A model generated the notes under the pieces. That model was not told the DNA's origin and did no database searches. It worked only from the letters and a program-made list of their open reading frames with translations. Shown here piece after piece: positions 8,178 through 16,175 of a DNA stretch of 64,000 nt (position 1 is its first letter; each line of letters begins with the position of its first letter). A program made the translations under genes and the position numbers. Source of the stretch: CBFFRJ01 sp051486985 (lineage in GTDB: Bacteria > Pseudomonadota > Gammaproteobacteria > Enterobacterales > Enterobacteriaceae); the NCBI RefSeq assembly GCF_051486985.1, contig NZ_JAHVDV010000019.1:37166-101165 (forward strand), read 5' to 3'.

Positions 8178-8540
8178 AAGCTATACGTCCTTGGTTGTGA
8201 ATAAATTCGCGAAATTTGTAACATAATTTTTGCAAATGAATTTACGCCAAAAAAGATGCCTTCTCTAGAAAATATGCCCTGAGGGCAATAATTCTAAGAT
8301 TAGTCTTAACAACGAGTTAGTTATTAGATAGCGTTCTCTGCCTTATTAAAAGCAATTTAGCTTAGGGACCAATCTGCGCAGAAAACAGACAAATAATATA
8401 CAACACCCATAATATTGATGACCAAATCGCCAGACTGTGAAATTTGCCCATGAGAGTCTTTACATTTTTTTCAAGATTTATTATTTTTTTTAACGAAACA
8501 ATCCTGAACTTATTTTAAACCCCTGAAAAAGGAATAACGT
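8178..8540. promoter_or_regulatory. Divergent control region between the Slam operon and ycgZ
   Basis: This AT-rich 363-base region must contain the promoters of the lipoprotein-Slam operon (minus) and of ycgZ-ymgA-ariR (plus). The plus-strand segment 8495-8520 (ACTTATTTTAAAC) could hold the ycgZ -10, followed by an AAAGGAATAACGT ribosome site. I see no gene, repeat or clear operator. Confidence 0.5.
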
Positions 8541-8777
8541 ATGCGTCAGACTGAGTTCAAACAACAAGCCACTTCTGCAGTTGTCGGGTATTTTGCTCGT
8601 GCCTCGTTGCCTTCTCAGCAGCAGACGCTTGGACAAATTACCCGTGAAATCCTCTCCGCAGGAGAGCGCCTGAACCGTAAAGCACTCTGTGACAAGCTGC
8701 TTGCAAAACTGGGTAACTCAACTGACCCTGCAACGGGAAAACATTACCAGGAGCTGCTCAACCTCCTGTTTATCTGA
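8541..8777 (+). CDS. ycgZ: YcgZ, two-component/biofilm connector-type small protein
   Basis: The 78-aa protein resembles E. coli YcgZ along its length (for example AVVGYFARASLPSQQQTLGQ and a C-terminal LNLLF). In E. coli ycgZ heads a stress- and blue-light-controlled operon under BluR/BluF and RpoS, whose products act on Rcs signalling and biofilm formation. Here too it is followed by ymgA and ariR homologues on the same strand. It begins at an ATG after AAAGGAATAACGT. No bluR or bluF is in this window. Confidence 0.8.
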   Translation: MRQTEFKQQATSAVVGYFARASLPSQQQTLGQITREILSAGERLNRKALCDKLLAKLGNSTDPATGKHYQELLNLLFI

Positions 8778-8917
8778 TGGGAAATCGGATTGCGTTGCAT
8801 TCTGGCGCGTCGATGTAAGGCCAGTGCAGGCTTAGCCTCACTGGCTTAAAAGCTCTGAGAAGTGATGGCGTCAGGATATTTCTACAAGGGAAAAAACTGG
8901 CATTCAGAGATACGGTT

Positions 8918-9187
8918 ATGTACAGAAGTGAAGAAGAGATCCAGACGGATATCATCGTCGGTGAAGCCGTGATGGAACTGTTGAACGAAGGGGCGGCGAT
9001 AACCCAGTCCGCTCTGCTTCAACAATTACGCAAAATGGCACGCGACGAAAAAGATAGCGCCCGTAAAGCGGCGTTAACCCTGGCGCTGGCAGAAATTCGC
9101 GACAGTATTACGGCCCTTAATCATTCATCAGGTGAGCCTCACCTGCCGAAACGGGATGACGTATCCAGCCGTAATACGAAACATTAA
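8918..9187 (+). CDS. ymgA: YmgA-like small regulatory protein
   Basis: The 89-aa product shares the YmgA layout: a helical core (IIVGEAVMELLNEGAAITQS, SALLQQLRKMARDEKDSARK) and a polar, disordered C-terminal tail. It sits in the position ymgA has in E. coli, between ycgZ and ariR, with about 140 bases before it and 70 after it. In E. coli the protein acts as a small connector feeding the Rcs phosphorelay. Similarity is moderate and the name rests partly on gene order. Confidence 0.7.
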   Translation: MYRSEEEIQTDIIVGEAVMELLNEGAAITQSALLQQLRKMARDEKDSARKAALTLALAEIRDSITALNHSSGEPHLPKRDDVSSRNTKH

Positions 9188-9258
9188 TTTTTTGTCCTGA
9201 AGGACAGTGGCAACACCGGTGAGTCCAGGCAGAGCTCCCAGATAATAAGGAAAAATTC

Positions 9259-9507
9259 ATGCGTCAGCACACAGCACAAGCAGCCCTGATTAACTTTTTT
9301 CACAGCGCGGGAGAGCGACTGGCCGAAGAGACCGAGATGCTCGGCATGGCCGTCAGAACGCTTATTGCCAGGGGCGTCCCCGTTACGAATAAAGCCATCA
9401 TCCTTCAGCTCATCGCCGACATTGAGAACGCGCAAAGCGCTGCAAGAGTGAATGTGCTTCGCCAGACGCTTGATATTGTCGTAGGTCGCACACCTGACGA
9501 TATCTGA
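9259..9507 (+). CDS. ariR: AriR/YmgB biofilm and acid-resistance regulator
   Basis: The 82-aa protein aligns well with E. coli AriR (YmgB): an N-terminal helix with INFFHSAGERLAEETEMLG, then AIILQLIADIE and the closing LRQTLDIVVGRTPDDI. The E. coli protein is a dimer of small helical subunits and influences biofilm, acid survival and Rcs output. It is the third gene of the ycgZ-ymgA-ariR unit, preceded by an AAGGAAAAATTC ribosome site. A ymgC homologue does not follow. Confidence 0.85.
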   Translation: MRQHTAQAALINFFHSAGERLAEETEMLGMAVRTLIARGVPVTNKAIILQLIADIENAQSAARVNVLRQTLDIVVGRTPDDI

Positions 9508-9623
9508 ATCACGCCTTCTTATCGCCTGTGCGGGAACGTGAGCGCTCCCGCTTATCCTTCGGTGACAACCTACTCCTCTTTGCTCACCCGTCTGTGAGAC
9601 TACCCGCCCTCACCCAGGCTTAA

Positions 9624-10535
9624 CTATAACGTCGTCTCCTGTGTGACTCGCTCCTGCTCTGCACGCCGGGTCGACCACCAGCACAACAGCGATCCCAGAC
9701 TCACCATCGCCGCCCCCTGCCAGAATGCCAGTGAGAGCGAAGCATCAAGCATAACGGCGGCAATAAAGGCGGATATCACCGGAATAAAATAGGAGGCCGC
9801 AGCCAGCAAGGTCACATTACCGTGCAGAATTCCGACATTCCAGGCGGCGTAACCAAAACCCATTGCCATTGCCGCCATCACCAGATGCACAATGACCCGC
9901 AGGTTGAATTGCATGGCGGGCTGAGGCGCGCTGAAGAATTTAAGCCACAGGGCCAGGGAAACCAGAATAAAAAAGAACGTGACGCCATTTGCCCCCTGCG
10001 CCATTCTCTGCGTCACTACACAGTAGACGGCCCAGATAACGGCGCCGCTTAACGCCAGGCCATAACTGAGCGGGTTTGAAGTGAGGTTGGCGGCAATTTG
10101 CCCGAGATCAAACCCCTGTTCACCGCCTAAAACGCGACAAATACCGGCAATCGCCAATAGTATTCCCGGCACAATAAACAGACTGACCGGCTTTCTGTTG
10201 ACCATCACGGCCAGTAAAATCGTCAACCCAGGCCAGAGGTAATTAACCAGCCCGACTTCTATTGCCTGAGTGGCGGTATTCGCAAAACCCAGCGACAACG
10301 ACAGGCAGAGCTCATACGCCACAAACAGCAGACTGCCCGTAATAAGATAGCGTCGTGGAAACGTACGCAGGTTCGGCATCCCTACGCAAAACAGCAGCAG
10401 CAACGAACTTACGGAGTAAATCATCGCCGCGCCCCCTACCGCGCCAAGCCCTTCACTGACGCTGCGAATCAGCCCGACAATGGTGCTCCAGAGCAGAATG
10501 GCGAGGAGTCCCGTCATCGTTGCTTTTTTGTAGTT
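9624..10535 (-). CDS. yddG: YddG aromatic amino acid exporter (EamA/DMT family)
   Basis: The product (303 aa from the ATG at 10535) has ten hydrophobic segments in two EamA repeats and resembles E. coli YddG closely, with LLWSTIVGLIRSVSEGLG, AIEVGLVNYLWPGLTILLA and AAWNVGILHGNVTLLAAASY. YddG exports aromatic amino acids and paraquat-like compounds across the inner membrane. I preferred the start MNYKKATMTG over an upstream in-frame start at 10565, because it matches the family N-terminus and follows GAGGGAAGGGA. It is monocistronic and convergent with ariR. Confidence 0.85.
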   Translation of the reverse strand, partial: NYKKATMTGLLAILLWSTIVGLIRSVSEGLGAVGGAAMIYSVSSLLLLFCVGMPNLRTFPRRYLITGSLLFVAYELCLSLSLGFANTATQAIEVGLVNYLWPGLTILLAVMVNRKPVSLFIVPGILLAIAGICRVLGGEQGFDLGQIAANLTSNPLSYGLALSGAVIWAVYCVVTQRMAQGANGVTFFFILVSLALWLKFFSAPQPAMQFNLRVIVHLVMAAMAMGFGYAAWNVGILHGNVTLLAAASYFIPVISAFIAAVMLDASLSLAFWQGAAMVSLGSLLCWWSTRRAEQERVTQETTL

Positions 10536-10988
10536 CATTCCCTTCCCTCTCAGGGCCTTTAACATCTGCCCTTGATACCTGGCTTAAGTGTTAAATCGCC
10601 GTTAAAAATGTATGAAGATCTCCGCCCACCCGGTCACACTGAGGTCATGATGGCCTCATTCATTCGCCAGGGCGACCGCAAGAAAAGGTACAACATAAAG
10701 TTTCCCCCGTCATTACCTTACACCATCTATATGATTTATTTAGCTAAATATCCAGTCAGGTAATTAATGTTGCTCCCTATCGAGCTCAGTCCATTTTTTG
10801 CGGTAGTACCCAAAAAAATTGAGGATACGTGGCAAAGCCTGCTGAATTTTTTAACATCGAGCCCTCGCCATGCGCTCTGTGACCCGCGGTAACGCGCCTG
10901 TTCCTGATGCCTGAACACCACCCCTGTCTATACTTCCCACTACAGCACCCGGCAACGGGTGAGAAACCCATCTGACAGGGAGACCTGC
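10536..10988. promoter_or_regulatory. Divergent intergenic region yddG / phosphoketolase
   Basis: This region of 453 bases separates divergent genes and must hold both promoters. The only feature I can place is the phosphoketolase ribosome site AGGGAGA at 10978-10984. No gene, repeat or convincing operator is visible. Confidence 0.5.
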
Positions 10989-13379
10989 ATGACACAAACT
11001 TCGACGCTCAGCGATCAGGATGTTCAGTTAATAAACCGCTACTGGCGGGCCGCCAATTATCTTTCCGTTGGCCAGATTTACCTGATGGATAATCCATTGC
11101 TGCGCGAACCGTTGAAAGCTGAACACATTAAACCGCGCCTGCTTGGTCACTGGGGCACCACGCCCGGTCTTAACTTTATTTACGCGCATCTGAACCGGGT
11201 TATCCGTTCCCGCGACCTCAATATGATTTACATCTGCGGGCCGGGACATGGTGGACCCGGTATGGTCGCCAACACCTGGCTTGAGGGGAGTTACAGTGAG
11301 ATTTATCCGCACGTTGGTCAGAACAGTGACGGCATGAAGACGCTTTTCCGCCAGTTCTCATTCCCCGGCGGAATTCCAAGCCATGCTGCTCCGGAAACCC
11401 CTGGTTCGATCAACGAAGGCGGCGAGCTCGGTTACTCACTCTCCCATGCCTTTGGTGCGGTGTTCGATAACCCCTCCCTGATTGCCGCCTGTGTCATTGG
11501 CGATGGCGAAGCTGAAACCGGACCACTCTCCTCCAGCTGGCACGGGATCAAGTTTCTTAACGCCGCGCGCGATGGGGCAGTGCTGCCGATTTTGCACCTC
11601 AACGGCTACAAAATCGCGAACCCCACGCTCCTCGGCCGCATTTCGGATGAGGATCTGGATCATCTCTTTCGGGGTTATGGTTATGAACCCTACCGGGTAA
11701 GCGGCGACGAACCGGAGGCAATGCATCGCCAGATGGCGCAGACGCTGGAAAAGGCGCTGGACGATATACGCGACTATCAGCAGGCCGCCAGAAAAGGTGA
11801 ATCAGCCGGTGCTGCCCGCTGGCCCATGATAATTCTGCGCAGTCCCAAAGGCTGGACCGGACCGGCCACGGTGGATGGTAAGAAAGTTGAGGGTTTCTGG
11901 CGTGCTCACCAGGTGCCCGTTTCGTCGTGTCGGGAAAATGAGGAACATCGTCGGATTCTGGAACAGTGGATGAGGCAGTATGAGCCTGACGATCTTTTCG
12001 ACCAGCAGGGTGCCCTCAAACCCGAACTGCGCGCACTGGCCCCGGAGGGGGATAAACGCATGGGGGCATCGCCCTGGGCAAATGGTGGCAGGCTGCGCAA
12101 AGCGCTACTAACGCCACAACTCAGTGATTATGCCGTTGAGGTGGCATCTCCAGGTGAGACGCAGGCAGAATCTACGGCGGCGCTCGGGGCTTATCTGGCG
12201 GGTATTTTTGAGCGTAACCAGGATAATTTTCGCCTTTTCGGGCCTGATGAGACCGCGTCAAACCGACTGAGCCATGTCTTTGACGTCACCAGTCGTACCT
12301 GGCAGCTTCCGGTTGAAGATTATGACGAGCAGCTGGCCGCCGATGGTCGGGTGATGGAAATACTCAGTGAGCATCAGTGCCAGGGCTGGCTGGAAGGTTA
12401 TCTGCTCACCGGTCGCCACGGCTTATTCAACTGTTATGAAGCGTTTATACATATTGTCGATTCCATGTTTAACCAGCATGCGAAGTGGCTTAAAGTCACA
12501 CGGAAGCTGCCGTGGCGCGAGCCAATTTCATCATTAAATTATCTGCTCTCTTCCCACGTCTGGCGCCAGGATCATAACGGCTACAGTCATCAGGATCCCG
12601 GTTTTATTGACCATGTAGCCAATAAAAAAGCCGATATTGTACGTATCTATCTGCCGCCGGATGCCAATACCCTGCTTTGCGTGGCCGATCACTGCCTCAA
12701 TACCTGGGATCGCATTAACGTCATCATCGCTGGTAAACAACCCGCGCCGCAGTGGCTGACACTCGTGGAGGCGGCCGAGCATGTCGCTGCCGGTATGGGG
12801 GTATGGCGCTGGGCGGGTACGGTAGCGGAAGGCGAAACCCCGGATCTGGTGATGGCCTGTGCCGGTGATGTACCAACAATGGAGGCGCTCGCGGCCGTCG
12901 ACCTTCTGCGCAACGCATGTCCGCAGCTAAGGATTCAGGTGGTCAATGTGGTGGATCTTATGGCGCTTCAGCCCCCTGAGCAGCACCCGCACGGCGTGAG
13001 TGATGAAACCTTTGAGGCCCTGTTTACGGCGGATAAGCCGGTTATCTTTGCCTTCCACGGTTATCCCAGCCTCATTCACCGCCTGACCTGGCAACGCGCC
13101 GGCCAGCGCAATTTTCACGTGCATGGGTTTATGGAAGAAGGCACCACCACCACACCTTTTGATATGACGGTAATGAATGAACTGGACCGCTTCCATCTGG
13201 CCCAGGATGCCATTCAGCGCGTGTATGGTCAGGAGGGGCAAGCTGCAGCAATACTGGATGATCTGCAGGAGAAAATAGCTGCCCATCATCAGTATGTGCG
13301 GGAATACGGGGAAGACTTGCCGGAAGTACGTAACTGGAAATGGCCCTCAGCCCAGGGCGAAGGTGATGCACCGGAATAG
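10989..13379 (+). CDS. xfp: Phosphoketolase (xylulose-5-P/fructose-6-P)
   Basis: Phosphoketolase splits xylulose-5-phosphate (and often fructose-6-phosphate) with phosphate to acetyl phosphate plus a shorter sugar phosphate, using thiamine diphosphate. The 796-aa product is full length for the family and carries the hallmark GPGHGGPGMVANTWLEGSY near residue 85, the ThDP/Mg2+ motif GDGEAETGPLSSSWH, and HVHGFMEEGTTTTPFDM near the C-terminus. I chose the ATG at 10989 with AGGGAGA upstream rather than a GTG at 10959. It stands alone, with an intrinsic terminator 47 bases after its stop. The enzyme is scattered in enterics and offers a route from pentose phosphates to acetate. Confidence 0.95.
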   Translation: MTQTSTLSDQDVQLINRYWRAANYLSVGQIYLMDNPLLREPLKAEHIKPRLLGHWGTTPGLNFIYAHLNRVIRSRDLNMIYICGPGHGGPGMVANTWLEGSYSEIYPHVGQNSDGMKTLFRQFSFPGGIPSHAAPETPGSINEGGELGYSLSHAFGAVFDNPSLIAACVIGDGEAETGPLSSSWHGIKFLNAARDGAVLPILHLNGYKIANPTLLGRISDEDLDHLFRGYGYEPYRVSGDEPEAMHRQMAQTLEKALDDIRDYQQAARKGESAGAARWPMIILRSPKGWTGPATVDGKKVEGFWRAHQVPVSSCRENEEHRRILEQWMRQYEPDDLFDQQGALKPELRALAPEGDKRMGASPWANGGRLRKALLTPQLSDYAVEVASPGETQAESTAALGAYLAGIFERNQDNFRLFGPDETASNRLSHVFDVTSRTWQLPVEDYDEQLAADGRVMEILSEHQCQGWLEGYLLTGRHGLFNCYEAFIHIVDSMFNQHAKWLKVTRKLPWREPISSLNYLLSSHVWRQDHNGYSHQDPGFIDHVANKKADIVRIYLPPDANTLLCVADHCLNTWDRINVIIAGKQPAPQWLTLVEAAEHVAAGMGVWRWAGTVAEGETPDLVMACAGDVPTMEALAAVDLLRNACPQLRIQVVNVVDLMALQPPEQHPHGVSDETFEALFTADKPVIFAFHGYPSLIHRLTWQRAGQRNFHVHGFMEEGTTTTPFDMTVMNELDRFHLAQDAIQRVYGQEGQAAAILDDLQEKIAAHHQYVREYGEDLPEVRNWKWPSAQGEGDAPE

Positions 13380-13426
13380 TTCCATGTGCTGATGCTGACG
13401 AGCAGTACAATAAGCGGCACCCGCTG

Positions 13427-13456
13427 GCGCAGGTTTTTATGACCTGCGCTTTTTTT
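13427..13456 (+). terminator. Intrinsic terminator of the phosphoketolase gene
   Basis: A perfect 8-bp GC-rich stem (GCGCAGGT / ACCTGCGC) with a seven-base loop is followed by seven T residues. Confidence 0.85.
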
Positions 13457-13847
13457 ATCGGTGCACGAACGTTTACCCAGGACTTGTCTCAAATAACCAT
13501 AAAAAACGCTAATGTCAGCCAGATGCTGAACGTAAGTTTATGTCAGTTTTTGTCTAAAAATCTCATCCTGAGTGCATAACGAGCACCAATGATAACAGAT
13601 GTTATTATTTCAAAAGCACTTAACGTTGCTTAACTGCTTTATTTACTGAGATATATATCAAATACGTTCATAAAAATCGCCTGAAAATTATATTCAGGAA
13701 ACAAGCGAAGCGGCGGTTATTTCTGAATGTAACCGCTTCCCCTGCCGTTTGACTTATTCCATTCCCCGACTAGTTTTAGATACGGACACCGACGACATGA
13801 GATGCTAAATATGTCGTTTATTTAAACAACGAAACTGGAGAAATAAC
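13457..13847. promoter_or_regulatory. Upstream region of the yciG stress operon
   Basis: These 391 AT-rich bases hold no credible gene. The stretch just before yciG has GAGATGCTAAATATG at 13799-13813, a candidate -10 of the extended type, and the ribosome site CTGGAGAAATAAC. In Salmonella this operon is RpoS dependent; a sigma-S promoter here is inferred from the gene content. Confidence 0.4.
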
Positions 13848-14030
13848 ATGGCTGAACATCGTGGCGGTTCTGGTAATTTCGCAGAAAATCGTGAAAAAGC
13901 ATCTGAAGCAGGTCGCAAAGGTGGTCAACGCAGCGGCGGTAATTTTAAAAATGACCCGCAGCGTGCATCTGAAGCCGGTAAAAAAGGCGGTCAACAAAGC
14001 CATGGCGGTGGCCGTAAATCGGGAGAGTAA
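13848..14030 (+). CDS. yciG: YciG, KGG-repeat stress protein
   Basis: The 60-aa, glycine- and lysine-rich product consists of two copies of a unit ending in KGGQ (REKASEAGRKGGQRSGGNF and PQRASEAGKKGGQQS), the general-stress KGG motif. E. coli YciG has the same layout. It heads yciG-yciF-yciE-katN, an RpoS-dependent operon in Salmonella. It is followed by two hairpins before yciF, so its message may be made in excess of the rest. A second copy of this gene occurs at 53173-53349. The biochemical role is not known. Confidence 0.9.
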   Translation: MAEHRGGSGNFAENREKASEAGRKGGQRSGGNFKNDPQRASEAGKKGGQQSHGGGRKSGE

Positions 14031-14044
14031 TATATTCCGAAAAT

Positions 14045-14107
14045 CACAATTAATTTTGCGTTAATTGTGAACATTGATAGCGAGTCGAAACGGACTCGCT
14101 TTTAATT
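14045..14107 (+). terminator. Two hairpins between yciG and yciF
   Basis: The first hairpin pairs CACAATTAA with TTAATTGTG (14045-14069). The second pairs AGCGAGTC with GACTCGCT (14079-14100) and is followed by TTTAATTT. The second looks like a weak intrinsic terminator or processing site inside the operon, which would set yciG above the downstream genes. Confidence 0.6.
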
Positions 14108-14131
14108 TCACTTTTCTACAGGATATATTTT

Positions 14132-14629
14132 ATGCAAGTTAACTCTATTACCGACCTTTTCATTCATGCGCTGTCTGATATTTACAGTGCCGAGAAACAA
14201 CTGAGCCGTGCTTTATCAAAACTCGCGCGTGAAGCCTCCAGTCAGGAGCTTTCTGATGCCTTCAAAAAGCACCATGATGAAACGCAGGGGCAGATTGAAC
14301 GTATCGATCAGATTATTGAATCCGATCCTAATCTGAAGATTAAGCGTATGAAATGTCATGCGATGGAAGGGCTGATTGATGAAGCTAACGAAATCATCGA
14401 GGCGACCGATAAAGGCAGCGTTCGTGATGCTGGTCTGATTGCAGCGGCCCAGAAGGTCGAGCACTATGAAATTGCCTCTTATGGCACCCTCTCTACTCTC
14501 GCCGGGCAGTTAGGACTGAAAAAAGCAAAAGTACTCCTGGATGAAACGTTACAGGAAGAAAAAACCACTGATGATTTATTAACTCAAATTGCCACTACGA
14601 AAATTAATCTTAAAGCTGAAGGCAAATAA
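14132..14629 (+). CDS. yciF: YciF, ferritin-like DUF892 stress protein
   Basis: The 165-aa helical product matches E. coli YciF in length and sequence (ALSDIYSAEKQLSRALSKLA, KIKRMKCHAMEGLIDEANE, AAQKVEHYEIASYGTLSTLA). The Glu/His residues in YSAEKQL and KVEHYEIASYG are those of a ferritin-like di-iron or metal site in DUF892 proteins. The in vivo reaction is unsettled. It is expressed with yciG, yciE and katN in the general stress response. Confidence 0.9.
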   Translation: MQVNSITDLFIHALSDIYSAEKQLSRALSKLAREASSQELSDAFKKHHDETQGQIERIDQIIESDPNLKIKRMKCHAMEGLIDEANEIIEATDKGSVRDAGLIAAAQKVEHYEIASYGTLSTLAGQLGLKKAKVLLDETLQEEKTTDDLLTQIATTKINLKAEGK

Positions 14630-14700
14630 ATAGTTCTGCACTGCAGAATGCCTTTTGAACTTCTTAATCTGGTAAGCAAACGACAACGAAGGATATTATT

Positions 14701-15207
14701 ATGACTCCACAAGAAAATTACCATGACTGGCTCCGTGACGCGCATGCAATGGAAAAACAAGCAGAGTCTATGCTGAGCTCAATGAGCAGCCGCATCGATA
14801 ATTATCCTGACCTGCGCGCAAGAATCGATCAACACTTAACTGAGACTCAGGGTCAAATTCAGCTTCTCGAAGAAGTGATGGACCGTAACGGTATTAACCG
14901 TTCAGTAATGAAAGATGCCACCAGTAAAATGAGCGCTATGGGTCAAACCGTGGGTGGCATGTTTGCCTCTGATGAAGTTGTCAAAGGGGCAATCAGCAGC
15001 TACGTCTTCGAGCAATTTGAAATTGCTTGTTATACCTCATTGATTCGCGCGGCCGAAAAGGTTGGCGATACCGCCGGTGCTGAAGTATTCAAGCAAATAC
15101 TGACGCAGGAAAAAGCGATGGCGGAATGGGCATTTAATCACCTGCCTGATGTGACAGAACAATTTTTATTGCGTGATGCAGCTGATGGCGTCGAAGCGAA
15201 AAAATAA
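14701..15207 (+). CDS. yciE: YciE, ferritin-like DUF892 stress protein
   Basis: The 168-aa product is recognisable as YciE from NYHDWLRDAHAMEKQAESML at the start to FLLRDAADGVEAKK at the end. It is a second DUF892 ferritin-like protein and a distant paralogue of its neighbour YciF, with Glu/His candidates in AMEKQ and FEQFEIACYTSL. The ATG follows GAAGGATATTATT, and katN starts 20 bases after its stop, so it is central in the operon. Confidence 0.9.
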   Translation: MTPQENYHDWLRDAHAMEKQAESMLSSMSSRIDNYPDLRARIDQHLTETQGQIQLLEEVMDRNGINRSVMKDATSKMSAMGQTVGGMFASDEVVKGAISSYVFEQFEIACYTSLIRAAEKVGDTAGAEVFKQILTQEKAMAEWAFNHLPDVTEQFLLRDAADGVEAKK

Positions 15208-15227
15208 CGGACACAGCAGGAGGCTTT

Positions 15228-16103
15228 ATGTTTAGACACGTTAAACAATTGCAATACACGGTCAGGGTCAGTGAACCTAATCCGGGGCTGGCTAACCTGT
15301 TACTTGAACAGTTTGGTGGTCCTCAGGGCGAGCTGGCTGCCGCCTGCCGTTACTTTACGCAGGGTCTTGGCGATGAAGATGTGGGCCGTAAAGAGATGCT
15401 CATGGACATCGCGACCGAAGAGTTAAGTCACCTTGAGATTATCGGCTCGCTGGTCGGTATGCTCAATAAAGGGGCGAAAGGTCAGCTGGCTGAAGGCACT
15501 GAAAGTGAAGCAGAACTTTATCGTTCTCTGACTCAAAACGGTAACGACAGTCATATTACCTCCCTGCTCTACGGCGGCGGCCCTGCGTTAACCAACTCCG
15601 CAGGCGTCCCCTGGACTGCGGCCTATGTCGATACCATCGGTGAAGTCACCGCCGATTTACGCTCAAATATTGCAGCCGAAGCACGTGCTAAAATTATTTA
15701 CGAGCGCCTCATTAATGTGACCGATGACCCGGGTGTTAAGGATGCCTTAGGCTTCCTGATGACCCGTGAAGCTGCGCATATGCTCTCTTTTGAGAAAGCC
15801 CTTTACTCGATTCGCAACAACTTCCCGCCGGGTAAACTGCCGCCAATTGAGCAGTACACCAATGTGTACTACAACATGTCGGAAGGCGATGATCCGCGTG
15901 GCAGCTGGAACAGCGATGAAAACTTCGAGTATGTTGCTAATCCACAACCTGCCGTTGACGGTGGCGATGGCCTCGCGACGGTCAATTTAAGTCGTGAACA
16001 GCAGGCTCTGGTGAAAGCGATGGTGAAGCGTACGCAGTCCGATCCCGCCGTGGAACCTGTGACCGGCGTTGAGCTTGGTAAAGGTGAGCCGCAGAAAAAA
16101 TAG
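15228..16103 (+). CDS. katN: KatN-type manganese catalase
   Basis: KatN dismutates hydrogen peroxide with a dinuclear manganese centre. The 291-aa product shows the metal-binding sequence along a four-helix bundle: GELAAACRYFTQG (Glu), ATEELSHLEIIG (Glu/His), AEARAKIIYERL (Glu) and TREAAHMLSFEKAL (Glu/His). The C-terminus ends in a polar tail (GVELGKGEPQKK). It is the last gene of the yciGFE-katN unit, with a GCAGGAGGCTTT ribosome site, and is followed by a strong terminator. With katG at 48.3 kb the cell has at least two unrelated peroxide-removing enzymes. Confidence 0.95.
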   Translation: MFRHVKQLQYTVRVSEPNPGLANLLLEQFGGPQGELAAACRYFTQGLGDEDVGRKEMLMDIATEELSHLEIIGSLVGMLNKGAKGQLAEGTESEAELYRSLTQNGNDSHITSLLYGGGPALTNSAGVPWTAAYVDTIGEVTADLRSNIAAEARAKIIYERLINVTDDPGVKDALGFLMTREAAHMLSFEKALYSIRNNFPPGKLPPIEQYTNVYYNMSEGDDPRGSWNSDENFEYVANPQPAVDGGDGLATVNLSREQQALVKAMVKRTQSDPAVEPVTGVELGKGEPQKK

Positions 16104-16130
16104 GTGATGAGTTAATCATGCCTGTCCTGG

Positions 16131-16158
16131 ACACCCCTTTTATAAGGGGTGTTTTTTT
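16131..16158 (+). terminator. Strong terminator between katN and cioA
   Basis: A perfect 9-bp stem (ACACCCCTT / AAGGGGTGT) with the four-base loop TTAT is followed directly by T residues to 16158. Only 17 bases separate its end from the cioA start codon, and the cioA ribosome site AAGGTGG lies in that gap. Confidence 0.85.
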
Positions 16159-16175
16159 GCACTAAGGTGGCAACC

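Noticed and set aside
13848..14030. Short repeats in yciG considered as a CRISPR or VNTR signal
   Set aside because: They are the two coding KGG repeats of the protein; there are no spacers or further units.
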